From NCBI RefSeq assembly GCF_008824185.1, contig NZ_CP044423.1, forward strand, positions 385,501 to 449,500: a DNA stretch of 64,000 nucleotides, given 5' to 3'. The position numbers and the translations under genes were made by a program. Positions 19,924-29,447 of this stretch are shown here, in pieces. Every line of letters starts with the position of its first letter. The stretch's first letter is position 1. The notes beneath the pieces were generated by a model. It was given only the letters and a program-made list of their open reading frames with translations. It was not told the DNA's origin and ran no database searches. Source of the DNA: Paracoccus pantotrophus. Lineage in GTDB: Bacteria; Pseudomonadota; Alphaproteobacteria; Rhodobacterales; Rhodobacteraceae.

Positions 19924-20678
19924 CCCCGATCCGGCTGACCGGCAGGGCGATGATCGGCCTGACCCGGATGACGGGACGGGTGACGCTCTTTGCCCTGCGC
20001 GGCCTGGCCGGCATCGGGCAGCATCCGGCGGAACTGGCGCGGCAGGTCATGCAGATCGGCTGGCTGTCCCTGCCGGTGGTCGGGCTGACGGCGCTGTTCA
20101 CCGGCGCGGCGCTGGCCCTGCAGATCCATTCCGGGGGCGAACGCTTTCAGGCCGGCGACGTGGTCCCGGCCATCGTCGCCATCGGCATGGCGCGCGAACT
20201 GGGCCCGGTGCTGGGCGGGCTGATGGTGGCGGCCCGGGTCGCCAGCGCCGTCGCGGCGGAACTCGGCACCATGCGCGTGACCGAGCAAATCGACGCGCTG
20301 GTGACGCTTTCGACCGATCCCATGGGCTGGCTAGTCTCGCCCCGGCTCTGGGCGGCGCTGCTCTGCGTGCCGGTGCTGGTCGGCGTGGGCGACGTGATCG
20401 GCATCATGGGCGGCTGGCTGATCGGGGTGAACGCGCTGGGGTTCAACTCGGCCATCTACCTGTCCAATTCCTGGGCCTATCTGGAAAGCTGGGACGTGAT
20501 CTCGGGCCTCTTGAAGGGCGCGGTCTTCGGGCTGATCGTGGCGCTGTCGGGCTGCTGGTTCGGCATGACGGCGGCGGGCGGGGCTGCGGGCGTCGGGCGG
20601 GCGACGACCAATGCCGTGGTCGCCGCCTCGGTCGGCATCCTGGCCGCGAATTTCGCACTGACGGGGCTGTTCTTCTGA
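19920..20678 (+). CDS. mlaE: MlaE-type lipid ABC transporter permease
   Basis: The 252-residue membrane protein has the MlaE family core: GWLSLPVVGLTALFTGAALA, IVAIGMARELGPVLGGLMVA, ARVASAVAAELGTMRVTEQI and DALVTLSTDP. With MlaF it forms the inner-membrane part of the pathway that keeps the outer-membrane lipid asymmetric. GTG 19920 overlaps the alr stop and its own TGA overlaps the mlaF ATG, so the three genes are coupled. No mlaD gene follows. Confidence 0.92.
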   Translation: MTPIRLTGRAMIGLTRMTGRVTLFALRGLAGIGQHPAELARQVMQIGWLSLPVVGLTALFTGAALALQIHSGGERFQAGDVVPAIVAIGMARELGPVLGGLMVAARVASAVAAELGTMRVTEQIDALVTLSTDPMGWLVSPRLWAALLCVPVLVGVGDVIGIMGGWLIGVNALGFNSAIYLSNSWAYLESWDVISGLLKGAVFGLIVALSGCWFGMTAAGGAAGVGRATTNAVVAASVGILAANFALTGLFF

Positions 20679-21415
20679 TGCTGGGGGTGCGCGGCCTTTG
20701 CAAAGCCTATGGCGCCAAGCGGGTGCTGGACGGGGTGGATCTGGACCTGGCCACGGGCGAAAGCCTGGTGGTGATCGGCGGCTCGGGCACCGGGAAATCG
20801 GTGCTCCTGCGCTGCATCCTGGGGCTGGAGACGCCCGATGCGGGCGAGGTCTTGTGGCAGGGCCGGCCGCTGGCCGGGCAGCGGGGCGCGTTCATGGAGC
20901 ATTTCGGCATGCTGTTCCAGAACGCGGCGCTGTTCGACAGCCTGCCGGTCTGGCGCAACGTCGCCTTTCGCCTGCTGCGGACCATGCCCAAGGCGCGCGC
21001 CCGCGTCATCGCCATCGAAAAGCTGGCCCGCGTCGGGCTGGGCCCCGAGGTGGCGGATCTTTACCCGGCGGAACTCTCGGGCGGGATGCGCAAGCGCGCC
21101 GGGCTGGCCCGCGCCATCGCCGCCGATCCCGAGGTGATTTTCTTCGACGAGCCGACCACGGGGCTCGATCCGATCCGCGCCGCGGCGATCAATGCCCTGA
21201 TCCGCGGCATCGTCGACGAGACCGGCGCCACCGCCATCACCATCACCCATGACATGAGTTCGGTGCGCGCCATCGCCGACCGGGTGGCGCTGCTGGATCG
21301 CGGGCGGATGCGCTGGCAGGGCACGGTGGCCGAAATGGACGCGGCCGAGGACGATTACCTGCGTGATTTCGTCGCAGGGCGCGCCCGGCCCATGGCGCGT
21401 GGTCCGCAGCCGTGA
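20678..21415 (+). CDS. mlaF: MlaF-type ABC transporter ATPase
   Basis: The 245-residue ATPase has Walker A GGSGTGKSVLLRCILGLE, a Q loop (MLFQNAALFDSLPVWRNVAF), signature LSGGMRKRAGLARAIAADPE, Walker B VIFFDEPTTGLDPIRA, and switch His in ITHDM. LFDSLPVWRNVAF is the form usual in MlaF/Ttg2A proteins. It powers the MlaE permease in front of it. The substrate-binding MlaD is missing here and must be encoded elsewhere if the system works. Confidence 0.93.
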   Translation: MLGVRGLCKAYGAKRVLDGVDLDLATGESLVVIGGSGTGKSVLLRCILGLETPDAGEVLWQGRPLAGQRGAFMEHFGMLFQNAALFDSLPVWRNVAFRLLRTMPKARARVIAIEKLARVGLGPEVADLYPAELSGGMRKRAGLARAIAADPEVIFFDEPTTGLDPIRAAAINALIRGIVDETGATAITITHDMSSVRAIADRVALLDRGRMRWQGTVAEMDAAEDDYLRDFVAGRARPMARGPQP

Positions 21416-21530
21416 TGTCCGTTTTTTCGCCGAATCGACGGCAAATCCGAAACTGCGGGGCCGCCCCCCTTGTGCGAATCCCGCTCAGTTGCAACCATGA
21501 GTTACTGAGAACCCCACCTCGGAGACGAAT

Positions 21531-22628
21531 TTGGGTCTGACCCCTACGCATCCCGCGACCGCGACCCCCGGCGAAACCCTGCTGGAATTTCACGACAACC
21601 GGCTGCTGATCGATCTCTGCGGCCCGCATGACCGCTACCTCGCGCGGATCGAGGAGGCGCTGAAGGTGCATATCCTGCGACGCGGCAACCTTCTGTCCGT
21701 TGTCGGCCCCGTCGAGGCCCAGGCCGAGGCGGCGCAGGTGCTGCGCGCGCTTTACGCCCGGCTGGAGCAGGGCCGCCCGGTCGAGATGGCCGAGGTCGAG
21801 GCGGCCCTGCGTATGGGCGCCGAGACCGTCACCGAGGGCCCGAGCCCGGCCGAGCAGCTGGAAATGTTCCAGACCGGCCCGATCGAGCTGCGCACCCGCA
21901 AGAAGACCGTCGAGCCGCGCACCGATGCGCAAAAGGACTATGTCCGCGCGCTCTTTGCCAACGAACTGGCCTTCGGCATCGGCCCGGCCGGCACCGGCAA
22001 GACCTATCTGGCGGTCGCCGTGGGCGTGACCATGCTGATCGGCGGCCATGTGGATCGCATCATCCTGTCGCGCCCCGCCGTCGAGGCCGGCGAGCGGCTG
22101 GGCTTCCTGCCCGGCGACATGAAGGAAAAGGTCGATCCCTACATGCAGCCGCTTTACGACGCGCTGAACGACTTCCTGCCCGCCAAGCAGGTGCAGAAGC
22201 TGATGGAGGAAAAGCGCATCGAGATCGCGCCCCTGGCCTTCATGCGCGGCCGCACGCTGTCGAACAGCTTCGTGGTGCTGGACGAGGCGCAGAACGCCAC
22301 CACCATGCAGATGAAGATGTTCCTGACCCGGCTGGGCGAGGGCTCGCGCATGGTCGTGACCGGCGACCGCACCCAGATCGACCTGCCGCGCGGCGTGCAT
22401 TCCGGCCTGGTCGAGGCGGAAAAGATCCTCAAGGACATCAAGGGCATCAGCTTCAGCTATTTCACCGCCAGGGACGTGGTGCGCCATTCGCTGGTCGCCC
22501 GCATCATCGAGGCCTATGACGCCGAGGCCGAGGCGGCGCTGGCCCGCGGCGAGGTCTTCGACGAGCGTGGCCAGCGCATCCCGCGGCGCGAGCCGCGGCT
22601 GGCTTCAGGGAGGCAGGGCGATGCCTGA
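21531..22628 (+). CDS. phoH: PhoH-like ATPase
   Basis: The 365-residue protein has an N-terminal KH-like part (about 15-110) and the PhoH ATPase domain, with Walker A GIGPAGTGKTYLAVAVGVTM, ILSRPAVEAGERLGFLPGD and Walker B FVVLDEAQNATTMQMKMFLT. PhoH-family proteins act with YbeY in RNA and ribosome metabolism, though the exact activity is unsettled. The start is a TTG at 21531 with GGAG at 21521-21524; no in-frame ATG is near. The ybeY start overlaps its end by 8 bases. Confidence 0.93.
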   Translation: MGLTPTHPATATPGETLLEFHDNRLLIDLCGPHDRYLARIEEALKVHILRRGNLLSVVGPVEAQAEAAQVLRALYARLEQGRPVEMAEVEAALRMGAETVTEGPSPAEQLEMFQTGPIELRTRKKTVEPRTDAQKDYVRALFANELAFGIGPAGTGKTYLAVAVGVTMLIGGHVDRIILSRPAVEAGERLGFLPGDMKEKVDPYMQPLYDALNDFLPAKQVQKLMEEKRIEIAPLAFMRGRTLSNSFVVLDEAQNATTMQMKMFLTRLGEGSRMVVTGDRTQIDLPRGVHSGLVEAEKILKDIKGISFSYFTARDVVRHSLVARIIEAYDAEAEAALARGEVFDERGQRIPRREPRLASGRQGDA

Positions 22629-23145
22629 CAAGGCCGATGCGCCCGAGGAGGCGCTGGAAATCGTCGACATCGTGCTGGAGGACGACCGCTGGGAGGATGC
22701 CGGCCTGCCCGCCATGGCCGAGCGGGCGGCCCGTGCGGTGGGCGAATGGCTGGATCTGGGCGCGTTCCAGATCGTCGTCATGGGGTGCGACGATGCCCGC
22801 ATCGCCGCGCTGAACGCCGAGTTCCGCGGCAAGCCCAAGCCGACCAACGTGCTGAGCTGGCCCGCGGTCGAATTCGATGCGCGCCGGCCCGGCGCCCCTC
22901 CCGAACCGCCCCGCGTCGAGGAGCTGGGCGATATCGCCATTTCCTACGACACCTGCCTGCGCGAGGCCGAGGCGCAGGGCAAGCCCTTCGCCGACCATGC
23001 CATGCATCTGCTGGTCCATGCCATGCTGCATCTTGCGGGCTATGACCATATCGACGACGCAGATGCCGAAACCATGGAGGATGCCGAACGCTCGATCCTG
23101 GGCAAGCTGGGCATCCCCGACCCTTACCTGGAACACGAGACATGA
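22621..23145 (+). CDS. ybeY: endoribonuclease YbeY, rRNA maturation
   Basis: The 174-residue protein has the metal site of the UPF0054 family: HLLVHAMLHLAGYDHIDDAD supplies the three zinc histidines. FRGKPKPTNVLSWP and LGDIAISYDTC are also typical. It is needed for 16S rRNA 3' processing and ribosome quality control. GGGAGG precedes ATG 22621. The N-terminal extension (EEALEIVDIVLEDDRW) is normal for alphaproteobacteria. It is coupled at both ends, to phoH and to the CBS-domain gene. Confidence 0.95.
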   Translation: MPDKADAPEEALEIVDIVLEDDRWEDAGLPAMAERAARAVGEWLDLGAFQIVVMGCDDARIAALNAEFRGKPKPTNVLSWPAVEFDARRPGAPPEPPRVEELGDIAISYDTCLREAEAQGKPFADHAMHLLVHAMLHLAGYDHIDDADAETMEDAERSILGKLGIPDPYLEHET

Positions 23146-24071
23146 CCAACGACCGAAGTCCCGACACGCCCGTCTCCGCCGAACCCGCCTCATGGGCGGA
23201 TGGCACAGGCGGGGACGGGCGTGACCTGCCGCAATCGCGCGGCTTTCTGGGGCGTATCCTGGGCGCCTTCGGCGGCGGCGAAGCCGAGCCGGCCGGCGCC
23301 GAGGCCCGCGACAGGGGGCCGGCCGCCCCGACGGCGGGCGTTCCGGGGATGGTCAACCTGCGGCGGATGCGCGTCGACGACGTGGCCGTGCCCAAGGCCG
23401 AGATCGTCGCTGCGCCGGTCACGGCCACGCTGCCCGACCTGGTCGAGATGTTCCGCGAACACGGCTTTTCCCGCATCCCGGTGTTTCGCGGCACGCTGGA
23501 CAGCCCGCTGGGGCTGATCCACCTGAAGGATCTGGCGCTGAAATACGGCTTCGGCGCCAGGGTGCCGGTCAAGTTCGCCCTGCGTCCGATGCTGCGGCCA
23601 CTGCTTTATGTGCCGCCCTCGATGCCGATCGGCGTTCTGCTCCAGCAGATGCAGCAAAAGCGCATCCACATGGCGCTGGTGATCGACGAATATGGCGGCG
23701 TGGACGGGCTCGTCACCATCGAGGATCTGATCGAGCAGGTCATCGGCGAGATCGAGGATGAGCATGACGAGATCGAGGGCGGCCTGGTCATCCAGGAACA
23801 GCCCGGCCAATGGCTGATCCAGGCCCGTGCCGCGCTGGAGGATGTCGAGGCCCAGACCGGCCTGCGCCTGGCCACCGACGAGGAGGAGGAGGAGATCGAC
23901 ACGCTGGGCGGGCTGATCTTCATGCTGACCGGCCGGGTGCCGGTGCGCGGCGAGGTGATCCCGCATGAAAGCGGCGCCGAGTTCGAGATCGTCGACGCCG
24001 ATCCGCGCCGGGTCAAGCGCGTGCGGCTGCGGTTGCCGCAAGCCGAGCCGCCGCCCCCGGCCGAAGGCTGA
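23142..24071 (+). CDS. corC: CorC/TlyC-type CBS domain protein
   Basis: The 309-residue protein has a disordered Gly/Ala-rich N terminus. A pair of CBS domains follows (about 75-205: MRVDDVAVPKAEIVAAPVTA and LVIDEYGGVDGLVTIEDLIE), then a C-terminal CorC_HlyC domain (about 225-300: TLGGLIFMLTGRVPVRGEVI). It has no membrane domain and matches YbeX/CorC, which is linked to ribosome metabolism and magnesium/cobalt efflux. ATG 23142 overlaps the ybeY stop. The lnt gene that often follows is absent. Confidence 0.9.
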   Translation: MTNDRSPDTPVSAEPASWADGTGGDGRDLPQSRGFLGRILGAFGGGEAEPAGAEARDRGPAAPTAGVPGMVNLRRMRVDDVAVPKAEIVAAPVTATLPDLVEMFREHGFSRIPVFRGTLDSPLGLIHLKDLALKYGFGARVPVKFALRPMLRPLLYVPPSMPIGVLLQQMQQKRIHMALVIDEYGGVDGLVTIEDLIEQVIGEIEDEHDEIEGGLVIQEQPGQWLIQARAALEDVEAQTGLRLATDEEEEEIDTLGGLIFMLTGRVPVRGEVIPHESGAEFEIVDADPRRVKRVRLRLPQAEPPPPAEG

Positions 24072-24100
24072 GCCGGCTCAGACCCCGGCGAAGGCCGGGG
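24068..24100. terminator. palindromic stop region between convergent genes, possible two-way terminator
   Basis: CTGAGCCGGCTCAG (24068-24081) is a perfect 14-bp palindrome that contains the stop codon of corC on one strand and that of the convergent acetyltransferase on the other. It is followed by a second hairpin, CCCCGGC-GAAG-GCCGGGG (24083-24100), inside the acetyltransferase coding end. There is no T run. Confidence 0.45.
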
Positions 24101-24886
24101 CGTGGGCGATGCGGCTGCCCGCGGGCAGCCGCGGCCCCAGCGCCATCAGATGCGGCCCGGCATAAGGCGACGCCAGTTCGGCCGGCGCAAAGCCGAAGCG
24201 GCGGTAATAGGCCGGATCGCCCAGCACCACGATGGTATGGTCGCCGAATGCGGCGAGCGCGGCGCGAACCAGTGCCGTGCCGATGCCGCGCGACTGCACG
24301 GCGGGATGCACCGCCAGCGGCGCCAGCGCCAGGGCCGGCCCCTCGGCTGCCAGCGGCGACAGGGCGACATGGCCGATCACCGTGCCCGCGGCCTCGGCCA
24401 CCAGCGCCAGCGCAAGGTCGCCGGCCTCGCGCAGGCTGTCCACCAGCCGCGCCTCGGCCGGGCCGTCGAAGGCGCGCACCAGCAGGTCGGACACCGCGGC
24501 GCGGTCATGCGCCCGCTCGGCCCGGATGCGCGGCAAGGGATCGCTGCGGGTGAAATCGCGCCCGATGCCCTGGCTCTCGCGGGCCCAGCGGCTATGTTCC
24601 AGCCGGGCGCGATGCGCGGCGAAAGCCTCGTCATCGGCGTAAAGCTCGTTCAGTTCCCAGACCAGCGGATCCTCGGACTGCCACAGGTCGAAACGCAGGT
24701 TGCCGGGTTCGGCCCGGCTCAGCGCCACATGCTCGGTCAGCAACTCCATGGCCAGCATCATCTGGGCCGCATCCTTGCAGATCAGCCGGCCGGTCAGCGA
24801 GACCAGCGGTTTCTCCAGGGGAATCTCCTCGCCGCCCAGGATGGGCGGGGGGCGTGGTTGTGGTTCTGCCCGCAGGCGCAACTCAT
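24078..24886 (-). CDS. antibiotic-monooxygenase-like domain fused to GNAT acetyltransferase, probable N-terminal frameshift
   Basis: The main frame encodes an ABM-type barrel (about 80 residues: LVSLTGRLICKDAAQMMLAM and LRFDLWQSEDPLVWELNELY). A GNAT domain follows, with the acetyl-CoA loop HPAVQSRGIGTALVRAALAA and GDPAYYRRFGFAPA. The only well-placed start (ATG 24884-24886, with AGGA upstream) reads MSCACGQNHNHAP in another frame. It meets the main frame only if one base is added to the G6 run at 24847-24852, giving HAPPPILGGEEIPLE. So either the gene is frameshifted, or the run was miscounted in sequencing, or a rare TTG start is used. The substrate is unknown. Confidence 0.7.
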
Positions 24887-25039
24887 GGCAAGATCCTCGT
24901 CGTGAACAGGCCGCAACGATGGACGACGGCGGCTTCCCGCGGCCGGAGCCGTTAGCAGCGATAACCTTATCGGGCGGCATTGCGCCGTCCTTGTCAATTT
25001 GCAAAGCCGCGCCTTGCGCCGGATGCGGCCCCCGAAACG

Positions 25040-25063
25040 AAAAGGGCGGCGCAGCGGCCGCCC
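25040..25063 (-). terminator. rho-independent terminator of guaA
   Basis: On the minus strand GGGCGGC, a 6-base loop and GCCGCCC are followed by TTTT and a further T-rich stretch, just 8 bases after the guaA stop. Confidence 0.88.
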
Positions 25064-25070
25064 CTCGGGA

Positions 25071-26630
<1,560 letters not shown>

Positions 26631-26698
26631 GGCAAGGCTTTAGGCCGCGGCATGGCGCTGCGCAAGAGGGCTGACGCATCGCCGGCTGCAGCGCCGCC

Positions 26699-26721
26699 GG
26701 GGTATTTGAAAAACAGAGAAG
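26699..26721 (+). repeat. intergenic element, copy 2 (left arm of an inverted pair)
   Basis: GGGGTATTTGAAAAAC followed by AGAGAAG. It is inverted relative to the copy at 26772 with one mismatch in 23 bases and a spacer of about 50 bases, so the transcript could form a long stem. Confidence 0.7.
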
Positions 26722-26771
26722 GCCGGCCGTCGCGCCTCTACCGACGGTGCGGTCCAGTCCGAGCCAGTCGT

Positions 26772-26797
26772 CTTCTCTGTTCTTCAAATACCCCCGG
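26772..26797 (-). repeat. intergenic element, copy 3 (right arm of the inverted pair)
   Basis: On the minus strand it reads GGGGGTATTTGAAGAAC then AGAGAAG. It lies 22 bases after the thiE stop and in the same orientation as thiE. Confidence 0.7.
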
Positions 26798-26818
26798 CAA
26801 GAGCTGCCACCGGCACCT

Positions 26819-27430
26819 TCAGCGCCAGAGAACCCCCAGGGCTTCGGCCGGATCCGGTTCCGACCAGATCTCTGCCCCCAGGGCGATGAAATCGGTCAGC
26901 GGGGCCAGCTGGCCGATCAGCGCCGGGGTCAGGGCGCCCTCGGCGACCACCGGGATCTCGATCATCTCGGACCACCATTGGAACAGGTTCAGCGGCGCGG
27001 TCTCGCCATGGCCGAGCGCCGTGGCGCCGCAGGGGCCGAAGCTGACATAATCCGCCCCGGCCTCGGCCGCGTTCATGCCGTCATGGCGCGAGGCGCCGCA
27101 GAACGTGCCGACGATGGCGTCCTGGCCCAGTTCCTTGCGGGCATGGCGCACCCCGCGCGCGCCATTGGTCAGGTGCACGCCGTCGAGCCCGTGGCGCTGC
27201 GCCAGCTGGACATGGTCCTCGATCACCACCGCCACGTCGCGGGCATGGGCGATCTCGCGCGCGAGATCCGCGATGCGGCCCAGCTCCTCCTCGGTGCCGG
27301 CGCCGGGGATGCGCAGGCAGGCGATGGGAAAGCGGTCCATGACCTCGGCCAGCATCGGGCCCAGCGTCGAGGCGGCCGCGCCGACCGGGGCGATCAGGTA
27401 GAGTTGCGGCGTATTGGGCTGGTCTGTCAT
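26819..27430 (-). CDS. thiE: thiamine phosphate synthase (TMP synthase family)
   Basis: The 203-residue TIM-barrel protein opens MTDQPNTPQLYLIAPVGAAA and has VVIEDHVQLAQRHGLDGVHLT and AGADYVSFGPCGATALGHGE, motifs of the ThiE/TenI family. It would join HMP-diphosphate and thiazole phosphate. The family also holds TenI-like proteins with other roles, and no thi neighbours are present, so the exact function is less sure than the family. The ATG at 27428-27430 is the first that fits. It is divergent from trmJ. Confidence 0.8.
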   Translation of the reverse strand: MTDQPNTPQLYLIAPVGAAASTLGPMLAEVMDRFPIACLRIPGAGTEEELGRIADLAREIAHARDVAVVIEDHVQLAQRHGLDGVHLTNGARGVRHARKELGQDAIVGTFCGASRHDGMNAAEAGADYVSFGPCGATALGHGETAPLNLFQWWSEMIEIPVVAEGALTPALIGQLAPLTDFIALGAEIWSEPDPAEALGVLWR

Positions 27431-27505
27431 GGCGCTGTCATCCCTCGTGGTTCGCCAGCAGATAGCGCAGTGCCGCGCGCCTTGCCAGTGGGTCTGCGGA
27501 AGGAT

Positions 27506-28246
27506 ATGGCCGCGGCCATGGAACCGGCGATCATCCTTGTCCGCCCGCAGATGGGCGAAAACATCGGCGCGGCCGCGCGCGCCATGCTGAATTTCGGCCT
27601 GACCGACATGCGCCTGGTGGCGCCGCGCGACGGCTGGCCCAATCCCAGGGCCGTGGCCATGGCCTCGGGTGCCGCTGGCCGCGTGCTGGACCGAGCGCGG
27701 GTTTTCGCGACGCTGGCCGAGGCCATGGCGGATGTGGATTATGCCTATGCCACCACCGCGCGCGGGCGCGAGCTGACCAAGCCGGTGCTGACCCCGGCCA
27801 CGGCCATGGCCGATGCCCGCGCGCGGGTTGCGCAGGGCGGCCGGGTCGCGGTGATCTTCGGGCCCGAGCGCGCTGGGCTGGAGAACGAGGACGTGGCGCG
27901 CGCCAATGCCATCATCACCGTGCCGGTCAATCCCGATTTCCCCTCGCTGAACCTGGCGCAGGCGGTGCTGCTGGCCGGCTATGAATGGGCCCGCGACAGC
28001 CTGCCGCCCGAGCCTGCCCCGCAGGGCCGCCGCCCCGATGGCGAGGCGCCCGCGACGCGGCTGGAGATCGAGCGGCTGGCCGATCACTGGGAAGAGCGGC
28101 TGGCCGAAGCCGGCTTCTTCTTTCCGCCCGAGAAGGCGCCGGCGATGAAGCTGACGCTGCGCAACCTGTGGTCGCGCCTGCCGCTGACCCGCGCCGACAC
28201 GCGCATCTTTCACGGCATGCTGCGGCAGTTGATCCGTCGCGGCTGA
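27506..28246 (+). CDS. trmJ: SPOUT RNA 2'-O-methyltransferase, TrmJ-like
   Basis: The 246-residue protein has the SpoU-type knot: PAIILVRPQMGENIGAAARA, RVAVIFGPERAGLENEDVAR and IITVPVNPDFPSLNLAQAVL. TrmJ methylates position 32 of the tRNA anticodon loop. The C-terminal extension (ERLADHWEERLAEAGFFFPP) is normal for the group. ATG 27506 has GGAAGG only 3 bases upstream; the ATG at 27518 is an alternative start. Confidence 0.88.
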   Translation: MAAAMEPAIILVRPQMGENIGAAARAMLNFGLTDMRLVAPRDGWPNPRAVAMASGAAGRVLDRARVFATLAEAMADVDYAYATTARGRELTKPVLTPATAMADARARVAQGGRVAVIFGPERAGLENEDVARANAIITVPVNPDFPSLNLAQAVLLAGYEWARDSLPPEPAPQGRRPDGEAPATRLEIERLADHWEERLAEAGFFFPPEKAPAMKLTLRNLWSRLPLTRADTRIFHGMLRQLIRRG

Positions 28247-28301
28247 TTGATTTCCGGGCGCGGGCGGGCCAAGGTCGCGCCCGATCGAGAAGGAAGCTGA
28301 C

Positions 28302-29447
28302 ATGGCAAGACGTCCCGTCTTTCAGGAAGTCACCGAGACCACCCCCCGCAGCACGCCGCCCGCCGGCGGCATGATCGACGCCGGTCCCAAGGGCGCGCGC
28401 GGCGCGATCCGCATCTGGCTGATCGTGCTGTTCGTCATGGTCGCGGCGATGATCGCGCTGGGCGGCGCGACGCGGCTGACCGGCTCGGGCCTGTCGATCA
28501 CCGAATGGAAGCCGGTGACCGGGGCGATCCCGCCGATGGATGGCGCCACCTGGCAGGCCGAGTTCGACAAATACCGGCAGATCCCGCAGTTCCAGCTGGT
28601 CAATTCCGACATGGACCTGGCAAGCTTCAAGCGCATCTACTGGTGGGAATGGTCGCACAGGCTGCTGGGGCGGCTGGTGGGGCTGGTCTGGGCGGCGGGC
28701 TTCGTCTTTTTCCTGGCGACGAAGCGCATCCCCGCGGGCTGGGTGCCGCGGCTGCTGTTGCTGGGCGTGCTGGGCGGCGCCCAGGGGGCGATCGGCTGGT
28801 GGATGGTGCATTCCGGCCTGTCGGGTGAGATGGTGCGGGTGGCCTCTTACCGGCTGGCCACGCATCTGGGGCTGGCCTTTGCCATCCTGGGCCTGATCGC
28901 CTGGCAGGTGCTGGCGCTGTCGCGATCCGAGGCGGCGCTGCTGCGCGCCCGCCGGGCGGGCGAGGGCAAGCTCTTCTCGATGACCACCGGGCTGATGCAC
29001 CTGGCCTTCGTCCAGATCCTGCTGGGGGCGCTGGTGGCGGGGATCGATGCGGGGCGCATGTATACCGGCTGGCCGACCATGGGCGGCGAATGGATCCCGG
29101 CCGAGATCTGGGACGCGGCGCTGGGCTGGCGCAACTTCTTCGAAAACCCGGCGCTGGTACAGTTCATCCACCGCATGGTGGCCTATCTGCTGGCAATCTT
29201 TGCCGTGGTGGTGTTCCTGCGCGCCCGGCGCTCGCCGCATCCGGTGACGCGCGGCGCCTATGCCGCGATGCTGGTCGCCCTGGCCGTGCAGGTGTTTCTG
29301 GGCATCATGAACGTGCTGCATGCCTCGCCGCTGGCTTTGGCACTGGCGCATCAGATCGGTGCCGTGGCACTGTTCACGCTGATCCTGCGCGCGCGGCACC
29401 ATGCGCGCTATCCAATCGAAACTTCGGTCCGGGGAACAGTCCGATGA
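28302..29447 (+). CDS. ctaA: heme A synthase
   Basis: The 381-residue eight-helix membrane protein oxidises heme O to heme A for the aa3 oxidase. It has GGATRLTGSGLSITEWKPVT, WWEWSHRLLGRLVGLVW (heme His), ASYRLATHLGLAFAILGLIA, and in the second half FIHRMVAYLL and ALAHQIGAVALFTLIL. This is the long COX15-like alphaproteobacterial type. Its TGA overlaps the start of the carboxypeptidase gene. Confidence 0.96.
   Translation: MARRPVFQEVTETTPRSTPPAGGMIDAGPKGARGAIRIWLIVLFVMVAAMIALGGATRLTGSGLSITEWKPVTGAIPPMDGATWQAEFDKYRQIPQFQLVNSDMDLASFKRIYWWEWSHRLLGRLVGLVWAAGFVFFLATKRIPAGWVPRLLLLGVLGGAQGAIGWWMVHSGLSGEMVRVASYRLATHLGLAFAILGLIAWQVLALSRSEAALLRARRAGEGKLFSMTTGLMHLAFVQILLGALVAGIDAGRMYTGWPTMGGEWIPAEIWDAALGWRNFFENPALVQFIHRMVAYLLAIFAVVVFLRARRSPHPVTRGAYAAMLVALAVQVFLGIMNVLHASPLALALAHQIGAVALFTLILRARHHARYPIETSVRGTVR

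Noticed and set aside
27431..27505. TPP riboswitch for thiE
   Set aside because: The gap between thiE and trmJ is about 75 bases with no conserved TPP core.
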